Assembly: GCF_900101545.1 (NCBI RefSeq)
Contig: NZ_FMZU01000012.1
Span: forward strand, 1 to 64,000
Source: Variovorax sp. CF079
Lineage (GTDB): Bacteria > Pseudomonadota > Gammaproteobacteria > Burkholderiales > Burkholderiaceae_C
Direction of reading: 5' to 3'
Length of the DNA stretch: 64,000 nt
The notes beneath the pieces were generated by a model, which was given only the letters and a program-made list of their open reading frames with translations, made no database searches and was not told the origin of the DNA. Position numbers and translations under genes: made by a program. Position 1 is the stretch's first letter. Each line of letters begins with the position of its first letter. This document shows, in pieces, positions 43,856 to 53,039 of the stretch.

Positions 43856-44175
43856 CGGGTGAACAGATCCATCCGAGTTTGCATGCCGGCGGCGCAGGGC
43901 GCAGTCGGATCAATCGACCGTGATGGCCTGCGCCAGCGGCAGTTGCGAGACGGGGTCGTGCAATTCCCCAGAAGGCTGGAGCGGGAGCGCCGCTGGCAGG
44001 GACTGCTGACCAGCATCAACGAGCTGCATGCGATGGCGCCGACATTGCATCGTGACGTTTCCCGGACCGATTCCATGCGCTCCAGCAGGGTGATGGTGGC
44101 GCGCCGACGCTGGAGTTCGAGAGCGCAGGGAAAGCCCCCCAGATCGACGCCCACGAGCAGAACGCTATTGTCCAT
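43852..44175 (-). pseudogene. Decayed partial copy of the neighbouring DadA-like gene (5' part)
   Basis: From the ATG at 44175 the product reads MDNSVLLVGVDLGGFPCALE and goes on LQRRRATITLLERMESVRET, which aligns without gaps to the first 60 residues of the intact gene at 43855 (MKNTVAILGAGIVGVSCALE...). The FAD glycine motif is destroyed (GAGIVG has become GVDLGG), and after about residue 60 the similarity fades. The frame then stays open until it ends in ATGA overlapping the intact gene. It looks like a tandem duplication followed by deletion and drift. A translated fragment cannot be excluded. Confidence 0.75.
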
Positions 44176-44262
44176 AGATGCTGCCCAATGGCTGGATGCC
44201 CACACTCGGCCGGTCCATGGCGCCGGATGGCGCGGTCTCGCTGCGTGCGCTGATATCCACAT

Positions 44263-45378
44263 TTACGCGGCGAGCGCGATGCGTTGCTTTTCTACGATCT
44301 TCCAATCGATCTCGACGCCGATTCCCGGGCCGCTCGGCACATGCACGTGCCCTGCTTCGGCCGGTGTCATCTGCACAAGAATGTCCTCCTGGAAGACATA
44401 CTTGGGCATGTAGAACTCGCAGCCCAAAGACACGTTGGAGCTCGCGGCAATGAAATGAGAAGCCGCAGCGAGCGCGACGCCGCCCTCCCATAGCGTGCCG
44501 CCGTAGCATGGAAGACCTGCAGCTTCGGCCACCGCATTCACCTTCATGGCCTTGCCAATTCCGCCGGCTTTCATGAGCTTGATGCTGATGATGTCGGCGG
44601 CGCGCTCCACGATAGTGCGAAGCGCCTCGGCCGGCGAGAATACGCTTTCGTCGGCCATGACAGGCGTGTCCAATGCCGCCGCGATCTGCGTCATCGCCGC
44701 GATGGCATCTCGCGGCACCGGTTGCTCGATAAAAGTGGGCTTAAACTGTTCGACATCGCGCAGCTGCTGAAGCGCGTTGTAGGGCTGAAGACCCTGGTTG
44801 TAGTCGATCCGGAGATCGAATTCGAAGCCAAGATGTTCTCTAAGTAGCGAGAGCCTGCGCATGTCTTCGGCATGCGATGCGAATCCAGTCTTTATCTTGA
44901 AAATGTGATGTCCATCGGACAGCATCTGTTTTGCCAGCTCGATGTCGTCGTCGATGTCTGGATTGGCGATGGAGAAGGAAAAGGGAATCTTGTCCCTTAC
45001 CTTGCCGCCGATCAACGCGTACAGGGGCAAGCTTGCCGCCTTGCCGCAAATGTCGAACAGCGCCATTTCCACGGCCGCCTTCGCTTCTGGGCTACCGACC
45101 AGCGCGCGGTCGCACTCCATCATGCGCAGTGGGATATCGCGTGGATCTTTGCCCAAGAGCACGGGCCGCAAGTACTGCGCGATCCCATGGAACAGGTTCT
45201 CGTTGGTTCCCGAAAAGACCTCCCATGCCTGCCCTTCGCCGATGCCATCGATGCCTTGGTCGGTTCGAACACGGACCACCACGCGTTTGATGGAGGCGGC
45301 AATGCTTCCGACACCTTGCGAACGCTTCATCTTGATGGGCGATTCGAGCAGGTGTACCTCAATGTTTTGGATTTTCAT
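44263..45378 (-). CDS. Enolase-superfamily enzyme, muconate-lactonizing (MLE) subgroup
   Basis: This 371-residue protein has the MLE-subgroup catalytic lysine pair: KIK in HHIFKIKTGFASHAEDM and the second lysine in IISIKLMKAGGIGKAM. Metal ligands are in DLRIDYNQG, PTFIEQPVPRD and VMADESVFSP. The subgroup contains muconate cycloisomerases, N-acylamino-acid racemases, dipeptide epimerases and hydroxyproline betaine epimerases. Because the cluster handles amino acids and no aromatic degradation genes are near, I lean to an epimerase or racemase of an amino acid derivative, but a lyase is equally allowed by the motifs. It lies between the binding protein and the DadA-like gene. Confidence 0.85.
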   Translation of the reverse strand: MKIQNIEVHLLESPIKMKRSQGVGSIAASIKRVVVRVRTDQGIDGIGEGQAWEVFSGTNENLFHGIAQYLRPVLLGKDPRDIPLRMMECDRALVGSPEAKAAVEMALFDICGKAASLPLYALIGGKVRDKIPFSFSIANPDIDDDIELAKQMLSDGHHIFKIKTGFASHAEDMRRLSLLREHLGFEFDLRIDYNQGLQPYNALQQLRDVEQFKPTFIEQPVPRDAIAAMTQIAAALDTPVMADESVFSPAEALRTIVERAADIISIKLMKAGGIGKAMKVNAVAEAAGLPCYGGTLWEGGVALAAASHFIAASSNVSLGCEFYMPKYVFQEDILVQMTPAEAGHVHVPSGPGIGVEIDWKIVEKQRIALAA

Positions 45379-45446
45379 GATGTGTAATCGTGATCTTTAA
45401 AGGTCAAACGCGGTCCGTTTTCTGCTGAGACCATGGGCCCCGACGG

Positions 45447-46277
45447 TCAGACCTTGATCTGGGGCGGAATCTTGTCTTCGCTGACGCCCCCGACAGATTT
45501 GAGGTTCGAGATGAAGATCTTGCGAATGTTGCCGCTTGCGCGTTCGGCGGCAAGCCAACCATTGACATGTTTGAGCCACCTCGAGTCGGCCTCCTTGCGA
45601 ACGCCGCCATTAGAGGTCGCATTTTCTTCGGGCGTCAGTATGACCACTTGACCCACCGCGGGATTCTTGCTGGCCAGGCTCAGGGCCAACGGCAAGACAA
45701 GGATCTGAGCGTCAGCGCGACCGACCTGCAACGCGAGCGTCGCATCAACCGCGCTTTCCAGGCGCGTGATGTTCGCGCTCTTGAGTAGCCGCGTGACGAG
45801 GGTGTCATGCGAAGAGCCCTTGTCCACCACGATCCTGATGTTGGGCTGATCGAGATCTGCCCAGGATTTGGGCGTGAAGCCTTTTCTACACACCGCGGTG
45901 AATGCGATATTGAGGATCGGATCTGTGAAGTCGATCGCCGCCAAGCGTGCGGGCGTCGGATTCAGGCCGAAAAAGATATCGATCTTCTGCGACTGCAGTT
46001 CGAGCACGGAGTTGCCCCAGCTGGTCGGTGTGATGTCGAGCTTTGCATCCATGCTTTTCGCCAGACCGCGGTAAAGGTCGGCCATGCAGCCGAGCCACTC
46101 ACCGCTCACGAGATCCTTCTTGTAGTACGGGAGTCCGCCATCCACGGCGCCGACGCGCATGACCTTGGTGCGCGTCACGCGCTCCCAAGTCGATTCGTTC
46201 GCTTGCGGGAACGCCGCCGTCCACGGAGCGGCGGAGGCCACCAACATCGAACCAGCAACAAAATTGCGACGTTTCAT
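45447..46277 (-). CDS. Amino acid ABC transporter substrate-binding protein (no permease adjacent)
   Basis: I chose the ATG at 46277 (276 residues), which has GGAG seven bases upstream. A Tat- or Sec-type signal (MKRRNFVAGSMLVASAAPWT) precedes a family-3 solute-binding domain: WERVTRTKVMRVGAVDGGLP, SWGNSVLELQSQKIDIFFGL, PTPARLAAIDFTDPIL. It is a clear paralog of the binding protein at 51391, including the shared RVGAV and WGN-V-LQS blocks. No permease follows it, so it may feed the permease at 52235 with a different ligand or stereoisomer. Confidence 0.88.
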   Translation of the reverse strand: MKRRNFVAGSMLVASAAPWTAAFPQANESTWERVTRTKVMRVGAVDGGLPYYKKDLVSGEWLGCMADLYRGLAKSMDAKLDITPTSWGNSVLELQSQKIDIFFGLNPTPARLAAIDFTDPILNIAFTAVCRKGFTPKSWADLDQPNIRIVVDKGSSHDTLVTRLLKSANITRLESAVDATLALQVGRADAQILVLPLALSLASKNPAVGQVVILTPEENATSNGGVRKEADSRWLKHVNGWLAAERASGNIRKIFISNLKSVGGVSEDKIPPQIKV

Positions 46278-46340
46278 GATCGACTCCATTTCGGATGCGT
46301 TGAGGAAAGGGAAGGAAGAGGGGTGCAGCGCCGGTTGAGC

Positions 46341-47846
46341 TCAGAAGAAGCTGATGCCCTGGGCCAAAGGCAGTTCGGTCGAGTAATTGATGGTGTTGGT
46401 GGTGCGACGCATGTACTGCTTCCAGGAATCGGAGCCACTTTCACGATCGCCGCCGGTTTCCTTCTCCCCACCGAAGGCGCCGCCGATCTCGGCGCCATTC
46501 GGCCCGATGTTGATGTTGGCCATCCCGCAGTCCGAGCCGGCTGCGGAGATGAAGGTCTCGACCTCGCGCATGTCGTTCGAGAAGATGCAGGATGACAGGC
46601 CCTGCGGCACATCATTGTGCACTTCGATCGCGTTGTCGAAGTCGTCGTAGGTCAGCACATAGAGCAGGGGGGCGAAGGTCTCGTGACGCACGATGGCAGT
46701 TTGCTCAGGCATCTCGACGATGGCTGGATGCACGTAGAACCCCTTCGGAAACTCCTGCTCGAGCGCGCGCTCTCCGCCGATCAACACCTTGCCGCCTTGC
46801 TCCTTGGCGGCCGCGATCGACTTCTGCAGCGCGTTGTAGGCGTCTTCGTCGATCAGCGGGCCGACCAAGGTGCCGGATGTCAGGGGATTTCCGATCCGCA
46901 GTGTCGAATAGGCCTTCAACAGCTTCTGGAGGAGCGCGTCCTTGACGGAGCGATGAACGATCAGGCGGCGCAGCGACGTGCAGCGCTGCCCCGCGGTGCC
47001 GACAGCGCCGAACAGGATGGCACGCAGCGCCATGTCAAGGTCTGCCGCCGGCGTGACGACCATGGCGTTGTTGCCGCCGAGTTCAAGGATGCGCTTGCCG
47101 AACCGGCTGGCGACCTTGGGGCCGACGGCGCGACCCATCCGCGTGGATCCGGTCGCCGAAATGAGCGGAATCGATGGGCTTTCGACCAGGGCTTCGGCCA
47201 GTGGCGCCTTTCCGATCACGATCTGGGCCAGTCCTTCAGGCGCCTTGTTGCCGAAGCGGGCGATGGCGCGCTCGAGCGCCTTGAATGTGGCGAGCCCCGA
47301 CAGCGGTGCCTTTTCCGACGGCTTGAAGATCACCGGATCGCCGCACACCAGGGCGAGCGCCGCATTCCACGCAAACACCGCGCTCGGAAAGTTGAACGCG
47401 GTGATGACCGCGACCGGGCCCAGCGGATGGTATTGCTCCATGATCCGATGGCCAGGACGCTCGGACACGATGGTCTTGCCGCAAAGCTGCCGCGATTGGC
47501 CCAGCGCGAACTCGCAGATGTCGACGCCTTCCTGAACCTCGCCCTGGCCTTCTTCGATGATCTTTCCGACCTCGATCGAGACGATGTAGCCGATGTCTTT
47601 CTTCGCCTGGCGCAACTCCTCGCCCCACAGGCGCACCAGTTCGCCGCGCACGGGGGCCGGCACGGTGCGCCACTTGAGAAAGGCGGCCTTGGACCTGGAG
47701 ATGATCCCGTTCATTTGCGACGCAGGCGTTTCGTGCAGGCGGGCCAGCTCGGCGCCGTCAACGGGAGAGCGCACGGCAAGCGAGCCGCTTTGGTATTCGC
47801 CCGGCTCGATGCCGCAGCGCTGGAAGACGGACAGCAGTTCACTCAT
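46341..47846 (-). CDS. amaB: ALDH7-family aldehyde dehydrogenase (2-aminoadipate semialdehyde / piperideine-6-carboxylate dehydrogenase)
   Basis: The ATG at 47846 gives 501 residues. The enzyme would oxidise 2-aminoadipate 6-semialdehyde (in equilibrium with piperideine-6-carboxylate) to 2-aminoadipate. Catalytic cysteine is in GTAGQRCTSLRRLIVH, glutamate in ILELGGNNAMVV, and NAD binding in SATGSTRMGRAVG. The C-terminal ESGSDSWKQYMRRTTNTINY and LPLAQGISFF are hallmarks of the antiquitin/AmaB group, which is specific for this lysine intermediate. It lies in the same transcription unit as the lysine-dehydrogenase-like gene, which would provide its substrate. Confidence 0.93.
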   Translation of the reverse strand: MSELLSVFQRCGIEPGEYQSGSLAVRSPVDGAELARLHETPASQMNGIISRSKAAFLKWRTVPAPVRGELVRLWGEELRQAKKDIGYIVSIEVGKIIEEGQGEVQEGVDICEFALGQSRQLCGKTIVSERPGHRIMEQYHPLGPVAVITAFNFPSAVFAWNAALALVCGDPVIFKPSEKAPLSGLATFKALERAIARFGNKAPEGLAQIVIGKAPLAEALVESPSIPLISATGSTRMGRAVGPKVASRFGKRILELGGNNAMVVTPAADLDMALRAILFGAVGTAGQRCTSLRRLIVHRSVKDALLQKLLKAYSTLRIGNPLTSGTLVGPLIDEDAYNALQKSIAAAKEQGGKVLIGGERALEQEFPKGFYVHPAIVEMPEQTAIVRHETFAPLLYVLTYDDFDNAIEVHNDVPQGLSSCIFSNDMREVETFISAAGSDCGMANINIGPNGAEIGGAFGGEKETGGDRESGSDSWKQYMRRTTNTINYSTELPLAQGISFF

Positions 47847-47900
47847 GTTGTTTCCTCGACTCATCGGCAACTGGGCGTGCGGCTGCGCGCGCCCACGGGT

Positions 47901-49652
47901 TTACAGGTAGGCGACGTCTTCGGGCTGCAGCGCCAGGGGGTCGAGCCCCTTCTTGGTGAGCCAGGAATAGACCGGCGGCACTCGATCGGCGAGCGATTCG
48001 ACGCGGATGTCCATGAGGCAAGGGCCGTCGTATTCGAAAGCTTCGTCCAGCGCCGCGATCAACTCGTCCGGCGTCGTGACGGTCCAGGCCTTGATGTCGA
48101 AGGCCTCTGCAATGGCTTGGCCGCGCGGCGGCAGGAAGTCGACGCCGAAGCACTCGTCGTGACCCTTCAGGCGATGAAGCCCCTTGATCCAGCCGAAGCA
48201 GCCATTGTTGAACAGCATCATCAGCGCGGGGACCTTCTTGCGCACCAGCGTCTCGAGTTCGCCTACGGTCATGTTGAAAGACCCGTCGCCGAACATGCCG
48301 ATCGGCCGTCGGTTCTTGTCCGCGTACCAGGCGCCGACCACCGCCGGGATGGCCGAACCCAAGCCACCGAATGCGCGGGGAATCACGAAACGAGTGCGAC
48401 GATCGCCGATCCGCAGGAAGCGGGTCATGTAGGGGGTCGGCGTGCCGGCGTCCGAAAGAATGTGGACGGCCTTGCCGTACTTCTCCAGGCGCTTGTTGAA
48501 CTCGCGAACGACGCGCTCGGGCCGCAGCGGCACGTCGTCCAGGGACAGCACCGACTCGGCATGCTCCCAAAAATTCGAACGGTACTCGTTGAGGTGGTCG
48601 ACCCACTTCTGGTGCTTCGACGTGTCGAAGTCCACGGGAGTCTCTTTCAACATCTGCTGCAGAACGAGCTGCGCATCGCCGGCGATCGACAGCAGGTTCT
48701 CGTAGTTGTTCGCGAGACGCTCGGGATTGATGTCGATCTGCACCACGCGCTTGTTCAGCGTCGATTTCGGGAAGGTCCACCCCACCGTGACCACGGAGCC
48801 CATCCGCGAGCCGACGAAGATCACCAGGTCGGACTCTTCCAGGGCGCGGTTGGCGTGGGGGTGGAAGCCGTTGTCGCCGATGACGCCGATGGCCAGGACA
48901 TGGTCGTCCGGCAAGGAGCCCTGCCCGGTGATCGTGTTGACGACCGGAACGTTGAGCCTGGCCGCGATGTCGGTGAGAGCGCTTCCGGCGCACGAACGGT
49001 TCACGCCACCGCCTGCAACGAACAGCGGCTTGCGCGCCGCCTTGAGCAGGCCGAAAAGTTCGTCCAGCTTTCCAGGAGCCGGCGCCATCGGAAATGCGGG
49101 GAAGGTCTTGCACTCGGGCTCGGCGTGCAGCGAGATCGTGTTCGGGTCGATCTCGGCGAGGAGCATGTCCTCCGGGATCTGCAGGTGCACTGCGCCGGGG
49201 GTTCCGGAGCAGGCGACCCGGAACGCGCGCCGGATGATCTCGGGGAGCTTGTCCGCCGACTTGATCTGCACCGACATCTTCGTCACCGGCTCGAACAGCT
49301 TCGCGCAATCGAGTTCGGTGATCATGCCGCGGCCTTCGCCCGGCAGCGGGAGGTCGATCGTCAGGAGAATGACAGGCACCGAGGAGGCGTTCGACTCGGC
49401 AACCGGAGGAATCGAGTACATCGCGCCGGCTCCCGACGGACACTCGAAGATGCCCGGCTTGTCGGTCAGGCGCGCGTATGCGTCGGCCATGTACCCGGCG
49501 GAGCGCTCGTCGCGCGCCATCACGTGTTCGATATCGCCCGTGCGGCGCTGGAGCGCTTCATAGAAGGGAACGTTCGTGTCCCCGGGGACGCCGAAGAGAA
49601 CGTCGACGCCGTAGTTGATCAACATTTGCACGAGCACATCTGCACCACGCAT
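47901..49652 (-). CDS. ThDP-dependent enzyme, acetolactate-synthase-like
   Basis: The ATG at 49652 (583 residues) has GGAG just upstream; a GTG 12 bases earlier contains that ribosome site. The three-domain ThDP fold is clear: an N-terminal Pyr domain (VLFGVPGDTNVPFYEAL, the catalytic glutamate in ARDERSAGYMADAYARL), a central domain (PLFVAGGGVNRS) and a C-terminal PP domain with GDGSFNMTVGELETL...NNGCFGWIKG. It resembles acetolactate synthase and relatives but lacks a small subunit nearby. Its position between the lysine-dehydrogenase and semialdehyde-dehydrogenase genes is unexplained by known lysine routes. A 2-oxo acid decarboxylase or ligase role is possible. Confidence 0.85.
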   Translation of the reverse strand: MRGADVLVQMLINYGVDVLFGVPGDTNVPFYEALQRRTGDIEHVMARDERSAGYMADAYARLTDKPGIFECPSGAGAMYSIPPVAESNASSVPVILLTIDLPLPGEGRGMITELDCAKLFEPVTKMSVQIKSADKLPEIIRRAFRVACSGTPGAVHLQIPEDMLLAEIDPNTISLHAEPECKTFPAFPMAPAPGKLDELFGLLKAARKPLFVAGGGVNRSCAGSALTDIAARLNVPVVNTITGQGSLPDDHVLAIGVIGDNGFHPHANRALEESDLVIFVGSRMGSVVTVGWTFPKSTLNKRVVQIDINPERLANNYENLLSIAGDAQLVLQQMLKETPVDFDTSKHQKWVDHLNEYRSNFWEHAESVLSLDDVPLRPERVVREFNKRLEKYGKAVHILSDAGTPTPYMTRFLRIGDRRTRFVIPRAFGGLGSAIPAVVGAWYADKNRRPIGMFGDGSFNMTVGELETLVRKKVPALMMLFNNGCFGWIKGLHRLKGHDECFGVDFLPPRGQAIAEAFDIKAWTVTTPDELIAALDEAFEYDGPCLMDIRVESLADRVPPVYSWLTKKGLDPLALQPEDVAYL

Positions 49653-49724
49653 GGGAAGCTCCACTTTTGGATTGCGAAAGAGGGCAGCGGTGCCGACCCG
49701 ATGCCGGCACCGCCGAAGAACTGA

Positions 49725-50861
49725 TCAGGCGTGCGCGGGTTCGCCTGTGGCCGCGCTGGCGGCGGACGAGACACCGAGGCCCTTGTAGTAGTGACCGACC
49801 TTGGTCGCGAGGAACTGTTCGAGCGGGGCCTGCTCCTGGCCGACGAAGCCGCGCGCCGGAAGCTTCCCCTGCTGCAGCAACTCGAACACGCCGACAACGC
49901 CAGCGGCGGTGGTGAGTTCGATGGCTGTGCGGTCCTTTCCGCGCAGCGGAGCACCAAACACACGTCCGACGCGCGTCTCCTGTTCGAAGCGGCCGTCGCG
50001 CAGGCCGGACGCCGAGGCAAACAGGATCACGACGTCTTCACGGCTGTGCGGGACGGCGTGCTCGAGCACCTGGCGCAGCAGGTCGCGGCGCTCGATCAGG
50101 CGCAGGTCGTGCAGGAGGAAGTCCATCGCGGCGCGGTGCCCCGGATAGCGGATGGTCTTGTAGTCGAGGTTTCTGACCTTCCCCTTCAGGGTCTCGCACA
50201 GGGTACCCAGGCCGCCCGACGTGTTGAAGGCTTCGAACGCTTCTGCGTCGAGCGTGAAGGTCTCGTGTCCCTCCATCGGTTGCACCGATACGAGCTGGCC
50301 GTTGACGATGGCATCGCACGGGTTGCAGTACTCGTTGATGACGCCGTCGATGCTCCACGTGAAGTTGTACCGCAGGCTGTTCGTTGCGTTGCGCGTCAGG
50401 GCGCCGACGCGCAGACGCAGGTCGTAGAGCTCGTCGAAGCGGCCGGCCAGGTAGCCTCCGAGCATGCCGATCACGCCGGGCGCCAGGCCGCTCTGCGGCA
50501 TGAGGACCGAAGTCGCGTCCTTCGAGATCTCTCGGATGGCCTTCGTCGCAGCCACGTCCTCGGTGAGGTCGAAGTAGTGGACGCCGCGCCTTGCAGCCTC
50601 GGTGGCCACGCGCTGCGCGAGGTAGAAGGGCAGGCAGTTGATCACGACCGAATGGGCCGAGAGCGCCGCGCCCAGATCCTTCGCGCTCTCAACGTCGAGC
50701 GCGATTCGGCGCACCAACGTGTCGCTCTCAACACCGCGACCCGGCTTCACATCGGCGAGCGTGACTGGCAAGCGGTGGTACTCCGCGATCATGTCCGCCA
50801 CCGTGCTGCCGACCTTGCCAGCACCCAGAACCAGAACGTTGTCGATCTGCAGCTTCGTCAT
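49725..50861 (-). CDS. Saccharopine-dehydrogenase-family protein, probable L-lysine 6-dehydrogenase
   Basis: This 378-residue protein has the NAD-binding start NVLVLGAGKVGSTVADMIAE and the family pattern VVINCLPFYLAQRVATEAAR, YFDLTEDVAAT, MPQSGLAPGVIGMLGGYL and TWSIDGVINEYCNPCD. The lysine 6-dehydrogenase group (Geobacillus and Achromobacter types, about 380 residues) shows this architecture and converts L-lysine to 2-aminoadipate 6-semialdehyde with release of ammonia. True saccharopine dehydrogenase is the alternative, but no lysine-2-oxoglutarate reductase partner is present. The aldehyde dehydrogenase two genes downstream would use its product. The gene heads a long minus-strand unit. Confidence 0.78.
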   Translation of the reverse strand: MTKLQIDNVLVLGAGKVGSTVADMIAEYHRLPVTLADVKPGRGVESDTLVRRIALDVESAKDLGAALSAHSVVINCLPFYLAQRVATEAARRGVHYFDLTEDVAATKAIREISKDATSVLMPQSGLAPGVIGMLGGYLAGRFDELYDLRLRVGALTRNATNSLRYNFTWSIDGVINEYCNPCDAIVNGQLVSVQPMEGHETFTLDAEAFEAFNTSGGLGTLCETLKGKVRNLDYKTIRYPGHRAAMDFLLHDLRLIERRDLLRQVLEHAVPHSREDVVILFASASGLRDGRFEQETRVGRVFGAPLRGKDRTAIELTTAAGVVGVFELLQQGKLPARGFVGQEQAPLEQFLATKVGHYYKGLGVSSAASAATGEPAHA

Positions 50862-51390
50862 TTCATTCCCCAGTGAGCATGTGTGCCCGTTGAATGAAAA
50901 TGTAGAAGCGAGTCTTGACAGATGGTAGAGAGCAGATCGTCGAAAGAGCCAGCCGCTTCGTCAAACTGACGAGGGTGTTCGTCGAGTTGCCAGCGCGCGA
51001 GGTTGAGCGTGTGTGAGCACGCAGCGCACTCGCGTTTTTCCCGATTGGCTGGATGCGTCGCGGTTGAGATCCTCGTGCCGCTTGCAACTGGTGCACCACG
51101 CGCCTCAAGTTGTCCATCGCAGACGCATTCCGAACGCAAGATCGCCGAGGCTGATGAGCTTTAGGTCTGAAGTCGGCCTGCGCACCCGTTGCGGCAGTCA
51201 GCGGCTAAGAAACCGCGGAAAGGCGAGATAGCATACGTTTCGCCGAGAACGCTGTCGGTATGACGATAGATTTTCGTCGTATTGACGATGTGCCACGTTG
51301 TTTGTGACAGCACTGACTTCTAGACTTCATCCCGAGCTGGAAAGCGTTCTTTCCTTTTTTTCAATGGCGAGCTTCTTGCTTGGAGATACC
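50862..51390. promoter_or_regulatory. Divergent regulatory region of the lysine locus with repeated TGACGA/TCGTC motifs
   Basis: These 529 bases separate the two divergent arms and hold no convincing gene. TCGTCA-AAC-TGACGA (50958-50972) is a perfect 6-bp inverted repeat. A second cluster at 51261-51289 contains TGACGATAGATTTTCGTCGT followed by ATTGACGAT. TGACGATAGTT appears again before hglS (55237-55247). The spread suggests a common regulator, for example the LysR or Lrp protein of the cluster. Sequence from 50975 to 51240 shows nothing further I can interpret. Confidence 0.5.
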
Positions 51391-52224
51391 GTGTTTACCA
51401 AACGAAACCTCTTCCGCGCTCTCGTGGCCGTGGCTACCGTCTGCGCTTTCGGTTCGGCTTCCGCGCAAGAGCCTGAAAGCTCGTTGGCAAGGGTGCAACG
51501 AACCAAGGTCCTGCGCGTCGGTGCGGTTGCCGGCGCCGTTCCGTATTTCGCCAAGGACATCAGCAGTGGCAAGTGGGAAGGCTTCGGACCGGACTTCGCG
51601 GAAAGCCTTGCACAAAAGCTCGGGGCCAAGGTCGAGTACGTCGAGACCACCTGGGGCAACGCCGTGCTCGACCTGCAATCCAACAAGATCGATGCCATGT
51701 TCGGCATGGCGCCGACGCCGGCCCGCAAGGAAGTTGTGAACTTCTCCGAGACGCTCTTCGACAACACCTACACCGTGGTTTGCAAGAAGGGCAGTCCGCA
51801 GAAGACCTGGGAGCAGCTGAACACGCCCGAGACGAAGATCGTCGTGGACGTCGGCTCGAGTCATGACCAACTGGCGACGCGCGTGCTGCCCAAGGCTGAG
51901 GTCACGCGCCTGGAAAACTCGGGCGCCGCCACGATGTCCCTGCAAGCGGGACGCTCTGATTGCCAGATTCTCGTGATCTTGCTGGCGCAGCCGTTGCTCG
52001 CGAAGCGCGGCTCCATCGGTACCATGTACATCCCGCAGCCCGTCTACACCGCGCCGGTGAGCATCGGCCTGCGCAAGGAGTCGGATCCGGGCATGCAGAA
52101 GGCGGTCAACGCCTGGTTGTCCGAAGTTCGCGGCAAGGGCGAAGTCCGCGGCGTGATCCTCAAGAACATGGAGAAGCTCGCAGGCGTTCCCGCAAGCGCA
52201 TTCCCGCCTGAAATCAAGTTCTGA
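51391..52224 (+). CDS. Amino acid ABC transporter substrate-binding protein
   Basis: I chose the GTG at 51391 (277 residues) because GGAG lies six bases upstream and the product then starts as a normal signal peptide (FTKRNLFRALVAVATVCAFG, ending SASAQ); an ATG at 51364 would add nine residues before it. The family-3 solute-binding domain shows LARVQRTKVLRVGAVAGAVP, WEGFGPDFAESLAQKLGAKV, TTWGNAVLDLQSNKIDAMFG and PARKEVVNFSETLF. Permease and ATPase genes follow within 10 bases, giving a complete polar amino acid importer, with lysine as the inferred ligand. Confidence 0.93.
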   Translation: MFTKRNLFRALVAVATVCAFGSASAQEPESSLARVQRTKVLRVGAVAGAVPYFAKDISSGKWEGFGPDFAESLAQKLGAKVEYVETTWGNAVLDLQSNKIDAMFGMAPTPARKEVVNFSETLFDNTYTVVCKKGSPQKTWEQLNTPETKIVVDVGSSHDQLATRVLPKAEVTRLENSGAATMSLQAGRSDCQILVILLAQPLLAKRGSIGTMYIPQPVYTAPVSIGLRKESDPGMQKAVNAWLSEVRGKGEVRGVILKNMEKLAGVPASAFPPEIKF

Positions 52225-52234
52225 GGAGACTCTC

Positions 52235-53038
52235 ATGGATTACGCGGACACCTCGAACGAGCCGAAGAGCCGTTCTCAACTTGGCATAGCGCTCCTGGTG
52301 CTTTTCGCCCTTGCTGGCATCTGGGCGGCCATGAAGCACTTCTCCGGCGGTGGTCCGGTCCCCGGGGCAGCAGGGTATGACTGGGACTTCGCCGTGTTGT
52401 GGAAGTACCGGGGCTTGTTGCTCAGCGGCCTGATGTACACGCTGATCTTCACGGTGGTCTGCGTCATCCTGGGGCTGTTGGTTGGCTTGGTGACCGGCCT
52501 GGGCCGGCTCTCCAGCAGTCCCTTGCTGACCGCGCCACTGCGCGCTTACATCGAGGTGTTCCGCTGCACGCCCGTGCTCGTTCAGCTTGTCTGGTTCTAC
52601 TACGCCTTGCCTGTTCTGACCGGCATCGAGATGTCGGCCATGGTGGCCGCCACGCTCTGCCTGACGCTCTATGGCGGCGCCTTCTACTCGGAGATCGTTC
52701 GCGGGGGGATCATCTCGATCGACGCCGGACAAACGGAGGCAGCGAAGGCGCTCGGCATGACGCGCCTGCAACTGCTGCGACGCGTCATCCTTCCTCAGGC
52801 GTTCAAGAAGATGGTCCCGCCGCTGATGAACCAATCCATCATGCAGCTGAAGAACACTTCGCTGCTCTCCGTACTGGCCGTCCCCGACCTGCTGTATCAA
52901 GGTCAGGTGATCGCACACGACACCTACCGTCCTCTGGAGATCTACACCTTCATCGCGATCACGTACTTCGCGGTTCTGCTGCCCATCACGATCTGGGCCA
53001 AACGCATGGAATTCGGCGCTGGCCCGAAGGAGGTGTGA
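52235..53038 (+). CDS. Polar amino acid ABC transporter permease (HisM/GlnP type)
   Basis: This 267-residue inner membrane protein has a first membrane segment near residues 17-32, a periplasmic stretch, then the core with [40 protein letters not shown], and the ATPase-contact motif [20 protein letters not shown]. The FRGTPLLVQLFxxYY pattern is that of polar amino acid importers, which usually work as homodimers when one permease gene is present. It sits between the binding protein and the ATPase. Confidence 0.94.
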   Translation: MDYADTSNEPKSRSQLGIALLVLFALAGIWAAMKHFSGGGPVPGAAGYDWDFAVLWKYRGLLLSGLMYTLIFTVVCVILGLLVGLVTGLGRLSSSPLLTAPLRAYIEVFRCTPVLVQLVWFYYALPVLTGIEMSAMVAATLCLTLYGGAFYSEIVRGGIISIDAGQTEAAKALGMTRLQLLRRVILPQAFKKMVPPLMNQSIMQLKNTSLLSVLAVPDLLYQGQVIAHDTYRPLEIYTFIAITYFAVLLPITIWAKRMEFGAGPKEV

Positions 53039-53039
53039 A

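Noticed and set aside
46617..49724. A very long open frame (over 1000 codons) on the plus strand
   Set aside because: It lies opposite the ALDH7 and ThDP genes, has no family features, and its composition (many Arg, His, Gly, Ala) is that of an antisense shadow in GC-rich DNA.
49725..50861. Assignment as classical saccharopine dehydrogenase
   Set aside because: No lysine-2-oxoglutarate reductase partner or fused domain is present, and the length and context fit lysine 6-dehydrogenase better; kept only as an alternative.
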